This document shows, piece after piece, positions 1 to 7,662 of a stretch of 64,000 nt of DNA. Source of the stretch: Myxococcales bacterium (GTDB lineage Bacteria; Myxococcota_A; Polyangia; Haliangiales; Haliangiaceae); contig JADJUF010000007.1 of assembly GCA_016717005.1 (NCBI GenBank), positions 440,001 to 504,000 of the forward strand, in the 5' to 3' direction. The notes beneath the pieces are model-generated. The model ran no database searches, was not told the DNA's origin, and saw nothing but the letters and a program-made list of their open reading frames with translations. The position numbers and the translations under genes were made by a program. Each line of letters begins with the position of its first letter. Position 1 is the first letter of the stretch.

Positions 1-1
1 G

Positions 2-1066
2 CGCTCCCTGCCCTGGCTCGCGACCGCCACCGTGGTCCTGGCGTTCGGCTGCGGCCCGACCCAGACCGGCACCGGCGACGACCTCCCCGACGACACCGAC
101 GCCGCCGCCGGCGATCCCGACGCGGCCACCGGCGGCCCCGACGCCGGGTTCGACGACACCGACGCGTCGTGCGGGGCCCAGAGCGAGAACATCGCGGTCG
201 AGAACCTCGGCGATCCGCCCGACCTGCTGATCGTGATGGATCGCTCGGGCTCGATGTCGGGGCCGATCCCGAGCTTCCCGCCCAACTTCACGCCCAAGTG
301 GACGATCATGCGCGACGCGCTCAACAGCGTGGTCGCGCAGCGCGAGCACAACATCCGGTTCGGGCTGACGGAGTTCCCGACCAACGACGACTGCGCGGTC
401 GACCAGGCCGCGGCCGTGCGCGTGCCGATCGATCTGGGCCAGGCGCCCGAGGTCGCGCAGTACTTCAACGTCCGCTCGCCCAACGGCAACACCCCGGCCG
501 CGGCCGGGCTGCAGGCCGCGCTCACGCACTACAACAGCATCCCGGTCAACCCCGCCGGTCGCTACGTCCTGTTCGCCACCGACGGTGAGCCCAACTGCGC
601 CGTCGACGACGCCACCGCCGCGGCCGACACCGTCGCCGCGGTCACCGCGCTGGCCCAGGCCGGCATCAAGACCTACGTGCTCGGGTTCGGCGGCGCGTTC
701 ACGACGGGCACCGTGCTCAACGACGCCGCGCTCGCCGGCCAGGTGCCGCGCCCGGGCGGCCCGCCCCACTACTACGCCGCCAACAACGCCGCCGAGCTGA
801 GCGCGGCGCTGCAGGCGATCTCCGGCGGCATCATCGTGCCGTCGTGCAGCTACGCGCTCGCGACCCAGCCGCCGGTCCCCGACGACGTGACCGTGACGCT
901 CAACGGCGTGCCGGTGCCGCGCTCGACCATGCACACCAACGGCTGGGACTACTTCCCCGACGCGATGACGATCACGTTCTTCGGCACCTACTGCCAGCAG
1001 ATCACGTCGGGCGCGGTCGGCAACGTGGCGTTCGCCTACGGCTGCCCGGGCCCGGTCGTCGACTGA
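2..1066 (+). CDS. vWA-domain lipoprotein, 5' end cut by window edge
   Basis: The frame is open back to base 2 and reads as the end of a lipoprotein signal peptide (hydrophobic ATATVVLAFGC, Cys near base 50), so the true start lies before the window; the GTG at 32 is only the first in-window start codon. After an Asp/Ala/Gly-rich spacer comes a von Willebrand factor A domain with a complete-looking MIDAS: DRSGS near bases 239-253, a Thr in the SPNGNTP segment, and ATDGEP near 577-594. Such domains bind a divalent metal and a protein ligand. Cys pairs in the C-terminal 100 residues suggest a disulfide-stabilised periplasmic or surface domain. Secreted vWA lipoproteins with Asp/Ala spacers are common in myxobacteria. 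The partner is unknown. Confidence 0.85.
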   Translation, partial: RSLPWLATATVVLAFGCGPTQTGTGDDLPDDTDAAAGDPDAATGGPDAGFDDTDASCGAQSENIAVENLGDPPDLLIVMDRSGSMSGPIPSFPPNFTPKWTIMRDALNSVVAQREHNIRFGLTEFPTNDDCAVDQAAAVRVPIDLGQAPEVAQYFNVRSPNGNTPAAAGLQAALTHYNSIPVNPAGRYVLFATDGEPNCAVDDATAAADTVAAVTALAQAGIKTYVLGFGGAFTTGTVLNDAALAGQVPRPGGPPHYYAANNAAELSAALQAISGGIIVPSCSYALATQPPVPDDVTVTLNGVPVPRSTMHTNGWDYFPDAMTITFFGTYCQQITSGAVGNVAFAYGCPGPVVD

Positions 1067-1245
1067 CCCTGGCGCCGGCCGGGCCTCTGCCGGCCCCACC
1101 GCTCGCCGGCACCGCCGATCCGATCCGCGCCGCCGGTTGTGGGAGGTCGATGCGCGGCGGAGGTGGTCACCCGCGCCGACCCAGCGCGCATCCGACGACG
1201 CGATCGCGCACACGGCCGCGCAGCGGAGCCGGCGCGCCCTGGCGG

Positions 1246-1719
1246 TCAGGGCCACTCGCCGGTGGTCTCGTCGTCCCAGGTCCCGCTGCCGCGCGCGGCC
1301 CGGGGCGCGGTGGCCTTGACCGAGGGCGACGAGCCGGCGGCGAACAGCGGGTGGGTGCCGGACCGGCTGTGCCGCGGCTCGAAGAACCGCGCGACCTGGG
1401 TGGCGATGCCGTCGAGGTCGCGGGGATCGAGCAGGAGCGCGTCGATGCCGAGCTTGCCGGAGTGCACCGGCGCCTCGGGCCACGACGACACCCACAGCCG
1501 CGGCACCAGCGCCGGGCTGGCGTCGAGCATCGCGATCAGCTCGCGGGCCTGGACCCACGACGGATCGTCCATCACGACCAGGTCGATCGTGCCGTCGCCG
1601 ATCGCGGCGCGGCCCTCGGCCAGCGTCGCCGCCGTCCGCACCGCCCACCCCCGCGCCACCAGCGCCGCTTGCATCGGCGCAGCGCCGTTGGGGGAATAGA
1701 GCAAGACAACGCGGGCCAC
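1246..1719 (-). CDS. degenerate response-regulator receiver-like protein
   Basis: This 157-residue protein opens with a Rossmann-like beta strand (VVLLYSPNG). It then shows the alternating pattern of a CheY-type receiver, with IDLVVMDDP in the position of the phospho-acceptor strand and ALLLDPRDLDGIATQVARFF as the last strand and helix. The acidic pair expected after strand 1 is replaced by SPN, and the Lys of the usual KP motif is missing, so it would not be a standard phospho-receiver. The last 40 residues are a disordered Ser/Thr/Ala tail. The gene stands alone, 73 bases from the end of the sugar dehydrogenase gene that reads towards it on the same strand. Family placement is by fold pattern only. 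Confidence 0.6.
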   Translation of the reverse strand: MARVVLLYSPNGAAPMQAALVARGWAVRTAATLAEGRAAIGDGTIDLVVMDDPSWVQARELIAMLDASPALVPRLWVSSWPEAPVHSGKLGIDALLLDPRDLDGIATQVARFFEPRHSRSGTHPLFAAGSSPSVKATAPRAARGSGTWDDETTGEWP

Positions 1720-1792
1720 GGCCTGCCACTATGCCCCAGGTCACCGTTTCGCACAATTCGCGTTCGCCGGCGATCTGCGCCGCCGAGCGCGA

Positions 1793-3004
1793 TCAGCGCG
1801 GCGCCAGGCGCCAGATGTCACCGCCCAGCGACACCACGTACACCTCGCCGGCGTGGTCGACGCCGAAGGTCGAGATCTGGCTCAGCACTCCGTCGGGGTC
1901 GAGCGCCGCCTTCCAGTCCCAGTGGTCGCGGATGCCGGCCGCCGACCAGCGGAAGCTCCGCACCAGCGCGGTGCAGTAGTCGGCGTAGAAGTAGACGCCG
2001 GCCAGGACCGGCAGGGCCGGACCACGGTAGACCACGCCGCCGGTGATCGAGCAGCCCTGGGTGTGCGGGTAGTCGGTCACCGGCGCGGTGAACGGCGTGC
2101 GGTCACAGGTCTCGGCGTCGTAGCAGTGCCGGCCCTCGGCGACGTTCCACCCGAAGTTGTGGCCGGTGCGGTGGTCGGCCGGGACCACGTAGACCGACTC
2201 CCACTCGTTCTGACCGACGTCGCCGATGTACAGGTCGCCGGTGGCCGCGTCGAACGCGTACCGCCAGGGGTTCCGCAGGCCGATCGCGACGATCTCGGGC
2301 TTCGGCGCCGGCGCGTCGACGTCGAGGCGCAGCATCTTGCCCAGGAGCGCGGTCGGGTTCTGGCCGTTGCGCTTGGGATCGCCGGCCGCGCCGCCATCGC
2401 CGGTGCCGATCCACAGCGCGCCGTCGGGCCCGAACACCAGGTGCCCGCCGTTGTGGTTGGAGTACGGCTGCTCGATCCGCAAGAGCTCGCGCGCGCTGGC
2501 CGGGTCGACCGCGTCGCCGCCCGGCGCCAGCGTGTAGCCGACGACGTGGGTGTCGCCGTCGCGATCGGTGTAGTCGACGTAGAGCTGCTGGTTCTCGGCG
2601 AAGCGCGGGTGGAACGCCACGTCGAGCAGGCCCTGCTCGTTGCCCGAGGACACCAGCGCCGAGATGTCGAGGACGACCACGTCGGTGCGCCGGCCGCCCT
2701 CGATCACCCGGATGAACCCGGGCTGCTCGACCACGAACAGCCGCTGGCGCGGATCGCCCGGCGCCGCGACCAGCGCGACCGGCCGCTCGAAGCCGCTGGC
2801 GAAGGGCACCAGCGCGACCGCGCCGGCGACCGCGGCGGGCGGCGCCGACAGCGCCTCGGACGTGGGCGGCTCGGCCGCGGGATCGACCGCGGGATCGGCC
2901 GGTCGGGGCGCGGCGGGCGTGACCGGCGGCGGCGACGCGGACGGCGACGGATCCCGGCGACAGGCGAGGACGGTCAGGACGGCGAGGACGGCGACGCGAT
3001 GCAC
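1793..3004 (-). CDS. PQQ-type glucose/sorbosone dehydrogenase lipoprotein
   Basis: The protein is a six-bladed propeller of the soluble aldose sugar dehydrogenase (GSDH/Hhip-like) family. Members oxidise sugars at a pyrroloquinoline quinone cofactor in the periplasm. Family hallmarks are RLFVVEQPGFIRVI near the start of the domain, GLLDVAFHPRF, the catalytic-site segment SNHNGGHLVFGPDG followed by IGTGDGG, and GLRNPWRYAFD. The N-terminus reads as a lipoprotein signal (AVLAVLTVLAC) and then a Pro/Ala spacer. I chose the GTG at 3004 because CTCC at 3011-3014 (GGAG on the coding strand) sits 6 bases before it; the open frame reaches 3076, but that would bury the signal peptide. The length of 403 residues fits the family. 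PQQ biosynthesis genes are not in the window. Confidence 0.88.
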   Translation of the reverse strand: MHRVAVLAVLTVLACRRDPSPSASPPPVTPAAPRPADPAVDPAAEPPTSEALSAPPAAVAGAVALVPFASGFERPVALVAAPGDPRQRLFVVEQPGFIRVIEGGRRTDVVVLDISALVSSGNEQGLLDVAFHPRFAENQQLYVDYTDRDGDTHVVGYTLAPGGDAVDPASARELLRIEQPYSNHNGGHLVFGPDGALWIGTGDGGAAGDPKRNGQNPTALLGKMLRLDVDAPAPKPEIVAIGLRNPWRYAFDAATGDLYIGDVGQNEWESVYVVPADHRTGHNFGWNVAEGRHCYDAETCDRTPFTAPVTDYPHTQGCSITGGVVYRGPALPVLAGVYFYADYCTALVRSFRWSAAGIRDHWDWKAALDPDGVLSQISTFGVDHAGEVYVVSLGGDIWRLAPR

Positions 3005-3010
3005 GGTGGA

Positions 3011-3014
3011 CTCC
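3011..3014 (-). promoter_or_regulatory. ribosome binding site deciding the dehydrogenase start
   Basis: GGAG on the minus strand stands 6 bases before the GTG at 3004. It is the reason for preferring that start over the in-frame start at 3076, which would add 24 residues in front of an otherwise well-formed signal peptide. Confidence 0.6.
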
Positions 3015-3189
3015 ACGGCAGGGAGGACGCAGACGGGCGTCCGAGCGTGAACGAAGCGAGCGGCCAGGCGGCGCACGGGGCGGCCGGCTACGGGAGTTGC
3101 CGGCGGCGGCGGTCGTGAGTCTCCATCAGCGTAACCCCGCGAACGCTGGTCGCGCTGTGGATGGTACGCGATGTGCTCATGGGTTGAAC

Positions 3190-3483
3190 ATGCCCCAGCC
3201 GCGCGCCGAGACCAGCGTGTCCGACCTCCGCCACTTCTTCGAGTACTCGGCGGCCGGGGTGCAGGTGCTCGAGGACGGGCTCCAGGAGATCCCGTTTGGC
3301 GAGTTCCTGGTCGACCGCGGGGCCATCAACCGCTACCAGCTCCTCCGGGCGCTGTGGATGCAGGACCGCTTCCCCGGCGTGCGCCTCGGCGAGTGCGCCG
3401 CCGCGCTGGGCTACGTCCCGGTCGCCGACGTCGAGCGCCTCTACATCGCGTGGCGCGGCCTCTCGACCGTCGAGCTTCACTAG
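3190..3483 (+). CDS. orphan GspE-N/MshEN-like small protein
   Basis: This 97-residue protein contains the pattern GEFLVDRGAINRYQLLRAL, then LGECAAALGYV and a final helix. It resembles the N-terminal domain of type II secretion and type IV pilus assembly ATPases (GspE-N/MshEN, Gly-x-x-Leu-Val then Gln-Leu then Leu-Gly repeats), a fold known in some proteins to bind cyclic di-GMP. Only this domain is present and there is no ATPase next to it. The ATG at 3190 is preferred because the upstream in-frame codons back to 3097 encode nothing coherent. A role as a stand-alone c-di-GMP sensor or assembly adaptor is speculation. Confidence 0.65.
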   Translation: MPQPRAETSVSDLRHFFEYSAAGVQVLEDGLQEIPFGEFLVDRGAINRYQLLRALWMQDRFPGVRLGECAAALGYVPVADVERLYIAWRGLSTVELH

Positions 3484-3564
3484 CTTCAGGGCACCTGTCG
3501 CCGGACGGCGGGCCGCCGTTCCAGAACAGGCGCGGACGCTCCGGGTCGGGTATCGTCGGGGCCG

Positions 3565-4368
3565 ATGCGAGTCGTGGTCGCTGCGGGGCTGATGGCGTGC
3601 CTGATCGGAGGCGGGTGCAAGGCGGCGAAGGAAGCGGCGCGCCGTGAGCTGGCGCGCCAGCAGGAGCAGGCGGACGCGGCGCCGGTCGAGCCGACAGGGC
3701 CGACCGGGCCGACAGCGCCGACGGGGCCGACAGCGCCGACAGCGCCGACCGAGCCGGCGGAGCCGAGCGCGCCACCGTCCGCGCCGGGGCTGCGGCCGGG
3801 GCGCTACCTCGTGCGTGCGGTCGGCGTCAGCGCGCGGCCGCGCAAGGCGATGGGCCTGCCGTGGGACGTGGGCAGCCCACCCGACCTGCGCGTGACGATC
3901 GTCGTCGACGGCCAGCCGGCGGGATCGTGCGACGGCCCCAGCGACCAGCTGATCGCGAGCTGCGCGCCGGCGATCGAGCTCGAGCTCGGCGTCGGCACCC
4001 GGCTCGAGCTCCGGGTGGTCGATCGCGATCTGCGCAACGACGACAAGGTCGGCGACGCGCTCGCCCCGGACCTCCTCGGCGCCGGTCACGTCGACGCCAA
4101 GATCGCCCTGGCCACCTCGGGCCAGCTCGCGAGCGCGTGGGTCGAGCTGACGCCGGCGCCGTCGAAGTACGTCCACTACCGCGATCGGATCGTGGCCCTG
4201 GCGCTCGGCGCCGTGGCCGGCCTGGGGCTGGTGCTCGGCCTGCGGCGCCGCCTGGTGCGGATCATCGAGCTGCCGATCGGGCCCGACGACGAGTGGCCGT
4301 GTCGGTTCTGCGCGGCGACCAACCGCGGGCCGGTGCTGGTCTGTCACAAGTGTGGAGGTGCGCGATGA
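3565..4368 (+). CDS. lipoprotein-like protein with Pro-Thr-Gly repeats, C2-like domain, TM and zinc ribbon
   Basis: The 267 residues show five parts. There is a signal-like segment with Cys at 12 and 18 (GGGC), then a Lys/Glu/Arg-rich helix, then about 11 Pro-Thr-Gly/Ala triplets resembling a short collagen-like spacer. Next is a beta domain (RYLVRAVGVSA...DLRVTIVVDG...VVDRDLRNDD) that resembles a C2-type fold by its strand and Asp pattern. One hydrophobic helix (IVALALGAVAGLGLVLGL) follows, and the protein ends with a CxxC...CxxC zinc ribbon (CRFC...CHKC). If the N-terminus is lipidated outside, the ribbon would be cytoplasmic. The next gene overlaps the stop by 4 bases (ATGA), so the two are co-translated. 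Function unknown. Confidence 0.7.
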   Translation: MRVVVAAGLMACLIGGGCKAAKEAARRELARQQEQADAAPVEPTGPTGPTAPTGPTAPTAPTEPAEPSAPPSAPGLRPGRYLVRAVGVSARPRKAMGLPWDVGSPPDLRVTIVVDGQPAGSCDGPSDQLIASCAPAIELELGVGTRLELRVVDRDLRNDDKVGDALAPDLLGAGHVDAKIALATSGQLASAWVELTPAPSKYVHYRDRIVALALGAVAGLGLVLGLRRRLVRIIELPIGPDDEWPCRFCAATNRGPVLVCHKCGGAR

Positions 4369-4706
4369 GCGGCGGCCCGCGGCGCGTCAACGCCAGCCGG
4401 TTGTTCCTGCTGGCCACGATCGTCGGGCTGCTCGGCTGCGTCGCCCAGCTCGCGGTCTCGCTCGATCTCTTGCCGCCGGCGCTCGATCCAGTGTCGACGG
4501 GCTGCGGCGCGTGCGCGCTGGTCGTGGCGATCGCCGGCTGGATCTTCGAGGGCCGCTGGCGGGTGCGCACCGCCGAGGCGCTCGGGGTCGCGATCGCCGC
4601 GCTGCTGATCGGACCGGTGGTCGCGCACCTGCACACCAGCGCGGTGGTCGTGGTCGTCGTCCTGTCCCTGGGGGCGCTGGTCCACGACCTCGACGTCGGC
4701 GAGTGA
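4365..4706 (+). CDS. small inner-membrane protein
   Basis: This 113-residue protein consists mostly of hydrophobic helices: LFLLATIVGLLGCVAQLAV, ACALVVAIAGWIF, a third around ALGVAIAALLIGPVVA, and a fourth in VVVVVLSLGALV. It is therefore an integral membrane protein with three or four spans. The ATG overlaps the stop of the preceding gene (ATGA at 4365-4368) and has GGAGG about 7 bases upstream, inside the zinc-ribbon codons of that gene. The two products probably work together. I recognise no family. Confidence 0.65.
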   Translation: MSGGPRRVNASRLFLLATIVGLLGCVAQLAVSLDLLPPALDPVSTGCGACALVVAIAGWIFEGRWRVRTAEALGVAIAALLIGPVVAHLHTSAVVVVVVLSLGALVHDLDVGE

Positions 4707-4709
4707 GCG

Positions 4710-5669
4710 CTACTGGACCCAGCCGCTGACCGCGGGCGCGCCGGTGAGATCGATCGTGTAGAAGGTGCCGCCGGGCGTCTGCCACGGCGTGTGGCCGGTC
4801 GGCACCACGGTCTTCCACTCGTTCGCCGCCGCGCCGTTGACCACGTGGCCCGCGACCCGCAGGCGCAGCGGGCAGCCGCCGAGCGCGGTCCACGGCACGC
4901 GCACCGACAGCTCGGCGGCGTCGCTCGACGCGAACACGTCGGTGCCCGGCACCAGCACGGTCGCGCGGGTGGCCCACGCGCCGGCCGGCGCGTAGACGCC
5001 GTCGTAGCTGCCAGAGCCGAAGTCGTCGACGCGGCGGATCGCGATCAGGTGCGTGGGCGTGAAGCCGAGCTCCGCGGTCAGCCCGCCGTACTCCTTGCCG
5101 GTGGCGGGCGTCGCGGTCGGCAGCGTGGTCGCCGCCTCGAGGTACAGGTGGTACGGGCGCGAGCCGTCGGCGAACACGGTCGAGTGCACCGTCAGGTACA
5201 GCGCGGTCGAGCTCCAGGTCAGGCGCACGGCGTCGTCGGCGGCGAACGGCGCGGTCACCGGCACGGCCTGGGCGGCGGGGTACGCCGCGAGATCGCCGGT
5301 GCCGTCGAGCGTGATCGCCGGGCCGCCGACGATCCCGCAACCGGCGTCGATCGGCGGCGGCGCGTCGGGCCCGGCCGCGTCGGTGGGCGCCGCGGCGTCG
5401 GTGGGCAACGCTGCGTCGGTGGGCATCGCCGCGTCGGGCGCGCTGGCGTCAGCGATCGCCGCGTCGGGCGGGATCGCCGCGTCGGGCGGGATCGCCGCGT
5501 CGGGCGTCGCCGCGTCGGGCGTCGCCGCGTCGGGCGTCGCCGCGTCAGCCGCGCCGCCGTCGGGCCGCGCGGCGTCGGCCACCGGCCCGTCGGTGGGGCT
5601 CACCATCTGGGCGGTGGAGCACGCCGAGGCGACGAACGCGAGAGCAGCCAGAGCACGCATCGCGTCCAT
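4710..5669 (-). CDS. lipoprotein with Pro-Asp-Ala spacer and sugar-binding-like beta domain
   Basis: The signal peptide ends in VASAC. It is followed by about 90 residues of near-repeats (DAATP, DAAIPP, DAALPT) that form an extended spacer away from the membrane. The C-terminal 210 residues are a beta domain with AVRLTWSSTALYLTVHSTV and PWTALGGCPLRLRVAGHVV. This is the pattern of CBM9/DOMON-like domains, which bind sugars or haem, but the match is by eye only. The start at 5669 gives Met-Asp-Ala-Met and the hydrophobic core; Met at 5660 is equally possible. The open frame to 5750 adds a non-signal-like Arg-rich piece and was rejected. Repeat slippage in the spacer DNA could vary its length between strains. 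Confidence 0.7.
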   Translation of the reverse strand: MDAMRALAALAFVASACSTAQMVSPTDGPVADAARPDGGAADAATPDAATPDAATPDAAIPPDAAIPPDAAIADASAPDAAMPTDAALPTDAAAPTDAAGPDAPPPIDAGCGIVGGPAITLDGTGDLAAYPAAQAVPVTAPFAADDAVRLTWSSTALYLTVHSTVFADGSRPYHLYLEAATTLPTATPATGKEYGGLTAELGFTPTHLIAIRRVDDFGSGSYDGVYAPAGAWATRATVLVPGTDVFASSDAAELSVRVPWTALGGCPLRLRVAGHVVNGAAANEWKTVVPTGHTPWQTPGGTFYTIDLTGAPAVSGWVQ

Positions 5670-5793
5670 CGGTAGCAGGGCGCGTGCCGTCGGTCGAGGC
5701 CGGCTCAGGCGCGCAACCGCGCGAGATCCGAGGTGCGCGGCTGGGCGCACGGGGCCCGACGTTGCGAAACGAAACGTCCGGAGACGCAGAAGG

Positions 5794-6051
5794 TCACGGC
5801 GTGCGGGTCTCGAGCGAGTCGACCGCGTGCACCGGCGGCCGGGCGCCGGCCAGCAGGTGCTTGATCGACGACAGCACCAGGCGCTGCTGGGCCAGCAGGC
5901 CCTGGCCGGCGAACACCGTCGAGGTCACCGCGATGCGATAGTGGCCGCCGCCGCCGGCGACCTGCACCTGCGCGTCGGGGATCGCGGCGCGGATCGCGGT
6001 GACGATGGCGTCGTCGATGGAGCCGACGAAGTCGGTCGAGTGATCAGACAT
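5794..6051 (-). CDS. BolA/IbaG family protein
   Basis: This complete 85-residue protein has the BolA family core: HYRIAVTSTVFAGQGLLAQQRLV, a short loop, then PVHAVDSLETRTP. BolA proteins pair with monothiol glutaredoxins through a shared [2Fe-2S] cluster and take part in iron-sulfur trafficking; some act as transcription regulators. The length and the absence of an N-terminal extension fit the IbaG/YrbA branch better than classic BolA. It lies 42 bases downstream of the oxidoreductase gene on the same strand and may be transcribed with it. No glutaredoxin gene is nearby. Confidence 0.88.
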   Translation of the reverse strand: MSDHSTDFVGSIDDAIVTAIRAAIPDAQVQVAGGGGHYRIAVTSTVFAGQGLLAQQRLVLSSIKHLLAGARPPVHAVDSLETRTP

Positions 6052-6093
6052 GACGATGACTTCGCACGGGCCGGGGGCCGTGACAACTGGCGG

Positions 6094-7095
6094 CTACCAG
6101 GCCAGGAGCACCTTGCCGGTGGCGCCCTTGGTCTCGAGCAGCTGGTGCGCGGCCGCGACGTCGGTCGCCGGGAACACCTTGCCGACGTGGGGCCTGAGGC
6201 CGAGCGCCTCGACCTCGCCCAGCGACTGGGTCAGGCGCGTCACCCAGGTCGGGTCCTCGAGGACCTTGAGCGCGTTGAGCGCGAAGATGCCGCTGTTGGT
6301 GTCGAACAGCTTCAGGACCGAGATCCGCGGCGTCCGCAGCGCCGCCATGCCCATGCGCACGAAGCTGCGCTTGCCGTCCTTGACCCCCGAGGACAGGCCG
6401 ATGCACACCATCCGCCCGGTGATCGCGAGGCGCTTGCGCTGCGGCTGGATCTCGGCGCCGCCCGAGGCGTTGAGGATGAAGTCGTAGCCAGTCGCGGTGG
6501 CGTCGGCCAGCCACTCGTCCTTGGTCAGCGCGCGCGCGCCCAGCTCCTCGATGAACGCCTTCTTGTGCGGGCTGGTCGTGAGGCCGGTGACCTCGGCGCC
6601 GACGTGGCGCGCCAGCTGGATCGCCAGCACGCCGACGCCGCCGGTGGCGCACTCGATGAGCACCTTGTCGCCGGCGCGGACCCGGGCCATCTCGGTCAGC
6701 GCCAGCTTGGCGGTGAAGTAGTTGACCGGCAGGGCGGCGCCGGCCTCGAGATCGAGGTGGCTCGGCAGCGCGAACGCCTGCCCCGCCGGGATGACCGCGC
6801 GCGAGGTGTAGCCGCCGAAGTACGTGCCGGCGACGACCGACTGCCCGACCGTCAGGCCGGCGACGCCGGCGCCGAGCGCCGCGATCGTCCCCGACACCTC
6901 ATAGCCCGGGATGAACGGCTTCTTGGGCGCGTCGGGATAGAAGCCCAGGCGCATCTGGATGTCGGCGAAGTTGATGCCCGAGTACGCGACGTCGATCGCG
7001 ACCTCGCCCGGGCCGGGCTCGGCGGACGGGCGCTCGCGCACCTTCAGGGTCGACGCGTTGCCGTAGCTCTCGATGGCGATCTCACGGTGGCTCAT
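6094..7095 (-). CDS. quinone oxidoreductase-like MDR protein
   Basis: This is a medium-chain dehydrogenase/reductase of the zeta-crystallin/VAT-1-like type, 333 residues long. Family marks are GPGEVAIDVAYSGINFADI, PFIPGYEVSGTIAALGAGV, and the NADPH-binding ECATGGVGVLAIQLARHVG. The Cys/His zinc ligands of alcohol dehydrogenases are absent, as expected for quinone-type enzymes. The likely reaction is NADPH-dependent reduction of quinones or enones in the cytoplasm. A strong AGGAG lies just before the ATG. Its upstream region holds an A/T-rich dyad, and the ArsR repressor gene lies 89 bases upstream, so repressor-controlled expression in response to an electrophile or metal is plausible. Confidence 0.85.
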   Translation of the reverse strand: MSHREIAIESYGNASTLKVRERPSAEPGPGEVAIDVAYSGINFADIQMRLGFYPDAPKKPFIPGYEVSGTIAALGAGVAGLTVGQSVVAGTYFGGYTSRAVIPAGQAFALPSHLDLEAGAALPVNYFTAKLALTEMARVRAGDKVLIECATGGVGVLAIQLARHVGAEVTGLTTSPHKKAFIEELGARALTKDEWLADATATGYDFILNASGGAEIQPQRKRLAITGRMVCIGLSSGVKDGKRSFVRMGMAALRTPRISVLKLFDTNSGIFALNALKVLEDPTWVTRLTQSLGEVEALGLRPHVGKVFPATDVAAAHQLLETKGATGKVLLAW

Positions 7096-7110
7096 GGCGG
7101 CTCCTCTACA

Positions 7111-7128
7111 GTTTCAAAAATATCGAAC
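7111..7128. promoter_or_regulatory. candidate ArsR operator before the oxidoreductase
   Basis: An 18-bp A/T-rich island (GTTTCAAAAATATCGAAC on the plus strand) forms an imperfect dyad with TTC...GAA arms, in DNA that is otherwise over 70% GC. It lies 16 bases before the oxidoreductase ATG, where a bound repressor would block transcription. The TTCGA half-element also occurs in the promoter of the adjacent ArsR gene. Confidence 0.35.
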
Positions 7129-7184
7129 AGAAAAGGCGCGGCGACGACGCCCGGGCGGGCGCGCCGCGGCAGGCAGGCGCGGGC

Positions 7185-7493
7185 CTACCGGGGGGCTTCG
7201 AACAGGGCGCGCAGCTCGCGCAGCGCGTCGGGGCGGACCGAGCAGATGAGCTGCTTGCCCTCGCGCTCGGTGTCGATCAAGCCGGCGTCGGCCAGCTCCT
7301 TGACGTGGTGCGACACCGTCGGCGCCGTGATGTCGAGGCCGCCCAGCAGCTTCGCGAGGAAGCAATCGTGGGTGCGGCCGCGGGCCAGGTCGAGCTGGCT
7401 CTCCTCGAGCAGGTTCATGAACAGCTGCAGGCGGTTGGGGTGCGACAGCGCCTTGAAGGCGCGCGCGAGCCGCTTGACGTCGGGCTGGTCCAC
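7185..7493 (-). CDS. ArsR-family HTH repressor
   Basis: This 102-residue winged-helix protein has RLARAFKALSHPNRLQLFMNLL, the recognition helix region ITAPTVSHHVKELADAGLI, and the wing DTEREGKQLICSVRP. One Cys lies in the loop before the recognition helix (HDCFLAKLL) and a second follows the wing, so metal or thiol sensing is possible, but the ELCVCDL metal box is absent. I start it at the GTG at 7493. The in-frame TTG at 7529 is the first triplet of a perfect TTGACA -35 box and cannot be a translated start if that promoter is used. The oxidoreductase downstream is the likely target. Confidence 0.85.
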   Translation of the reverse strand: MDQPDVKRLARAFKALSHPNRLQLFMNLLEESQLDLARGRTHDCFLAKLLGGLDITAPTVSHHVKELADAGLIDTEREGKQLICSVRPDALRELRALFEAPR

Positions 7494-7500
7494 GCCGGAG

Positions 7501-7529
7501 TCAATACGACGGTTGTCGAACTTTGTCAA
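7501..7529 (-). promoter_or_regulatory. sigma-70-type promoter of the ArsR gene, predicting a leaderless mRNA
   Basis: The minus strand reads TTGACA (7524-7529), a 17-base spacer, then TATTGA (7501-7506). A start 6-8 bases after the -10 box falls at about 7493-7495, on the GTG start codon, so no 5' leader or ribosome binding site would exist. The spacer includes TTCGAC, similar to the half-site before the oxidoreductase, consistent with autoregulation. Confidence 0.55.
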
Positions 7530-7662
7530 GCCCCATCCGTGGCACGGCGCAGCCCAGGCGGCGCGCCCGCCCGGGCGGTGAGCCCGCGGATCGGGCCAGC
7601 GCTGCGCCGCGATGATGGGTGCCGAGCGCGATCTCGGTGAACCCGATCGCCTCCTGGGTCAC

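Noticed and set aside
1067..1245. Possible gene or terminator after the first gene
   Set aside because: There is a GC-rich partial inverted repeat near 1080-1100, but without a T tract or clear stem; no supported gene fits.
3005..3076. Upstream start of the sugar dehydrogenase
   Set aside because: It would place 24 Arg/His-rich residues before the signal peptide and lacks a binding site, while the GTG at 3004 has GGAG at ideal spacing.
7494..7529. N-terminal extension of the ArsR protein from the TTG at 7529
   Set aside because: The codons form the -35 and -10 elements of a clear promoter, and alignment with ArsR proteins by eye begins near the GTG at 7493.
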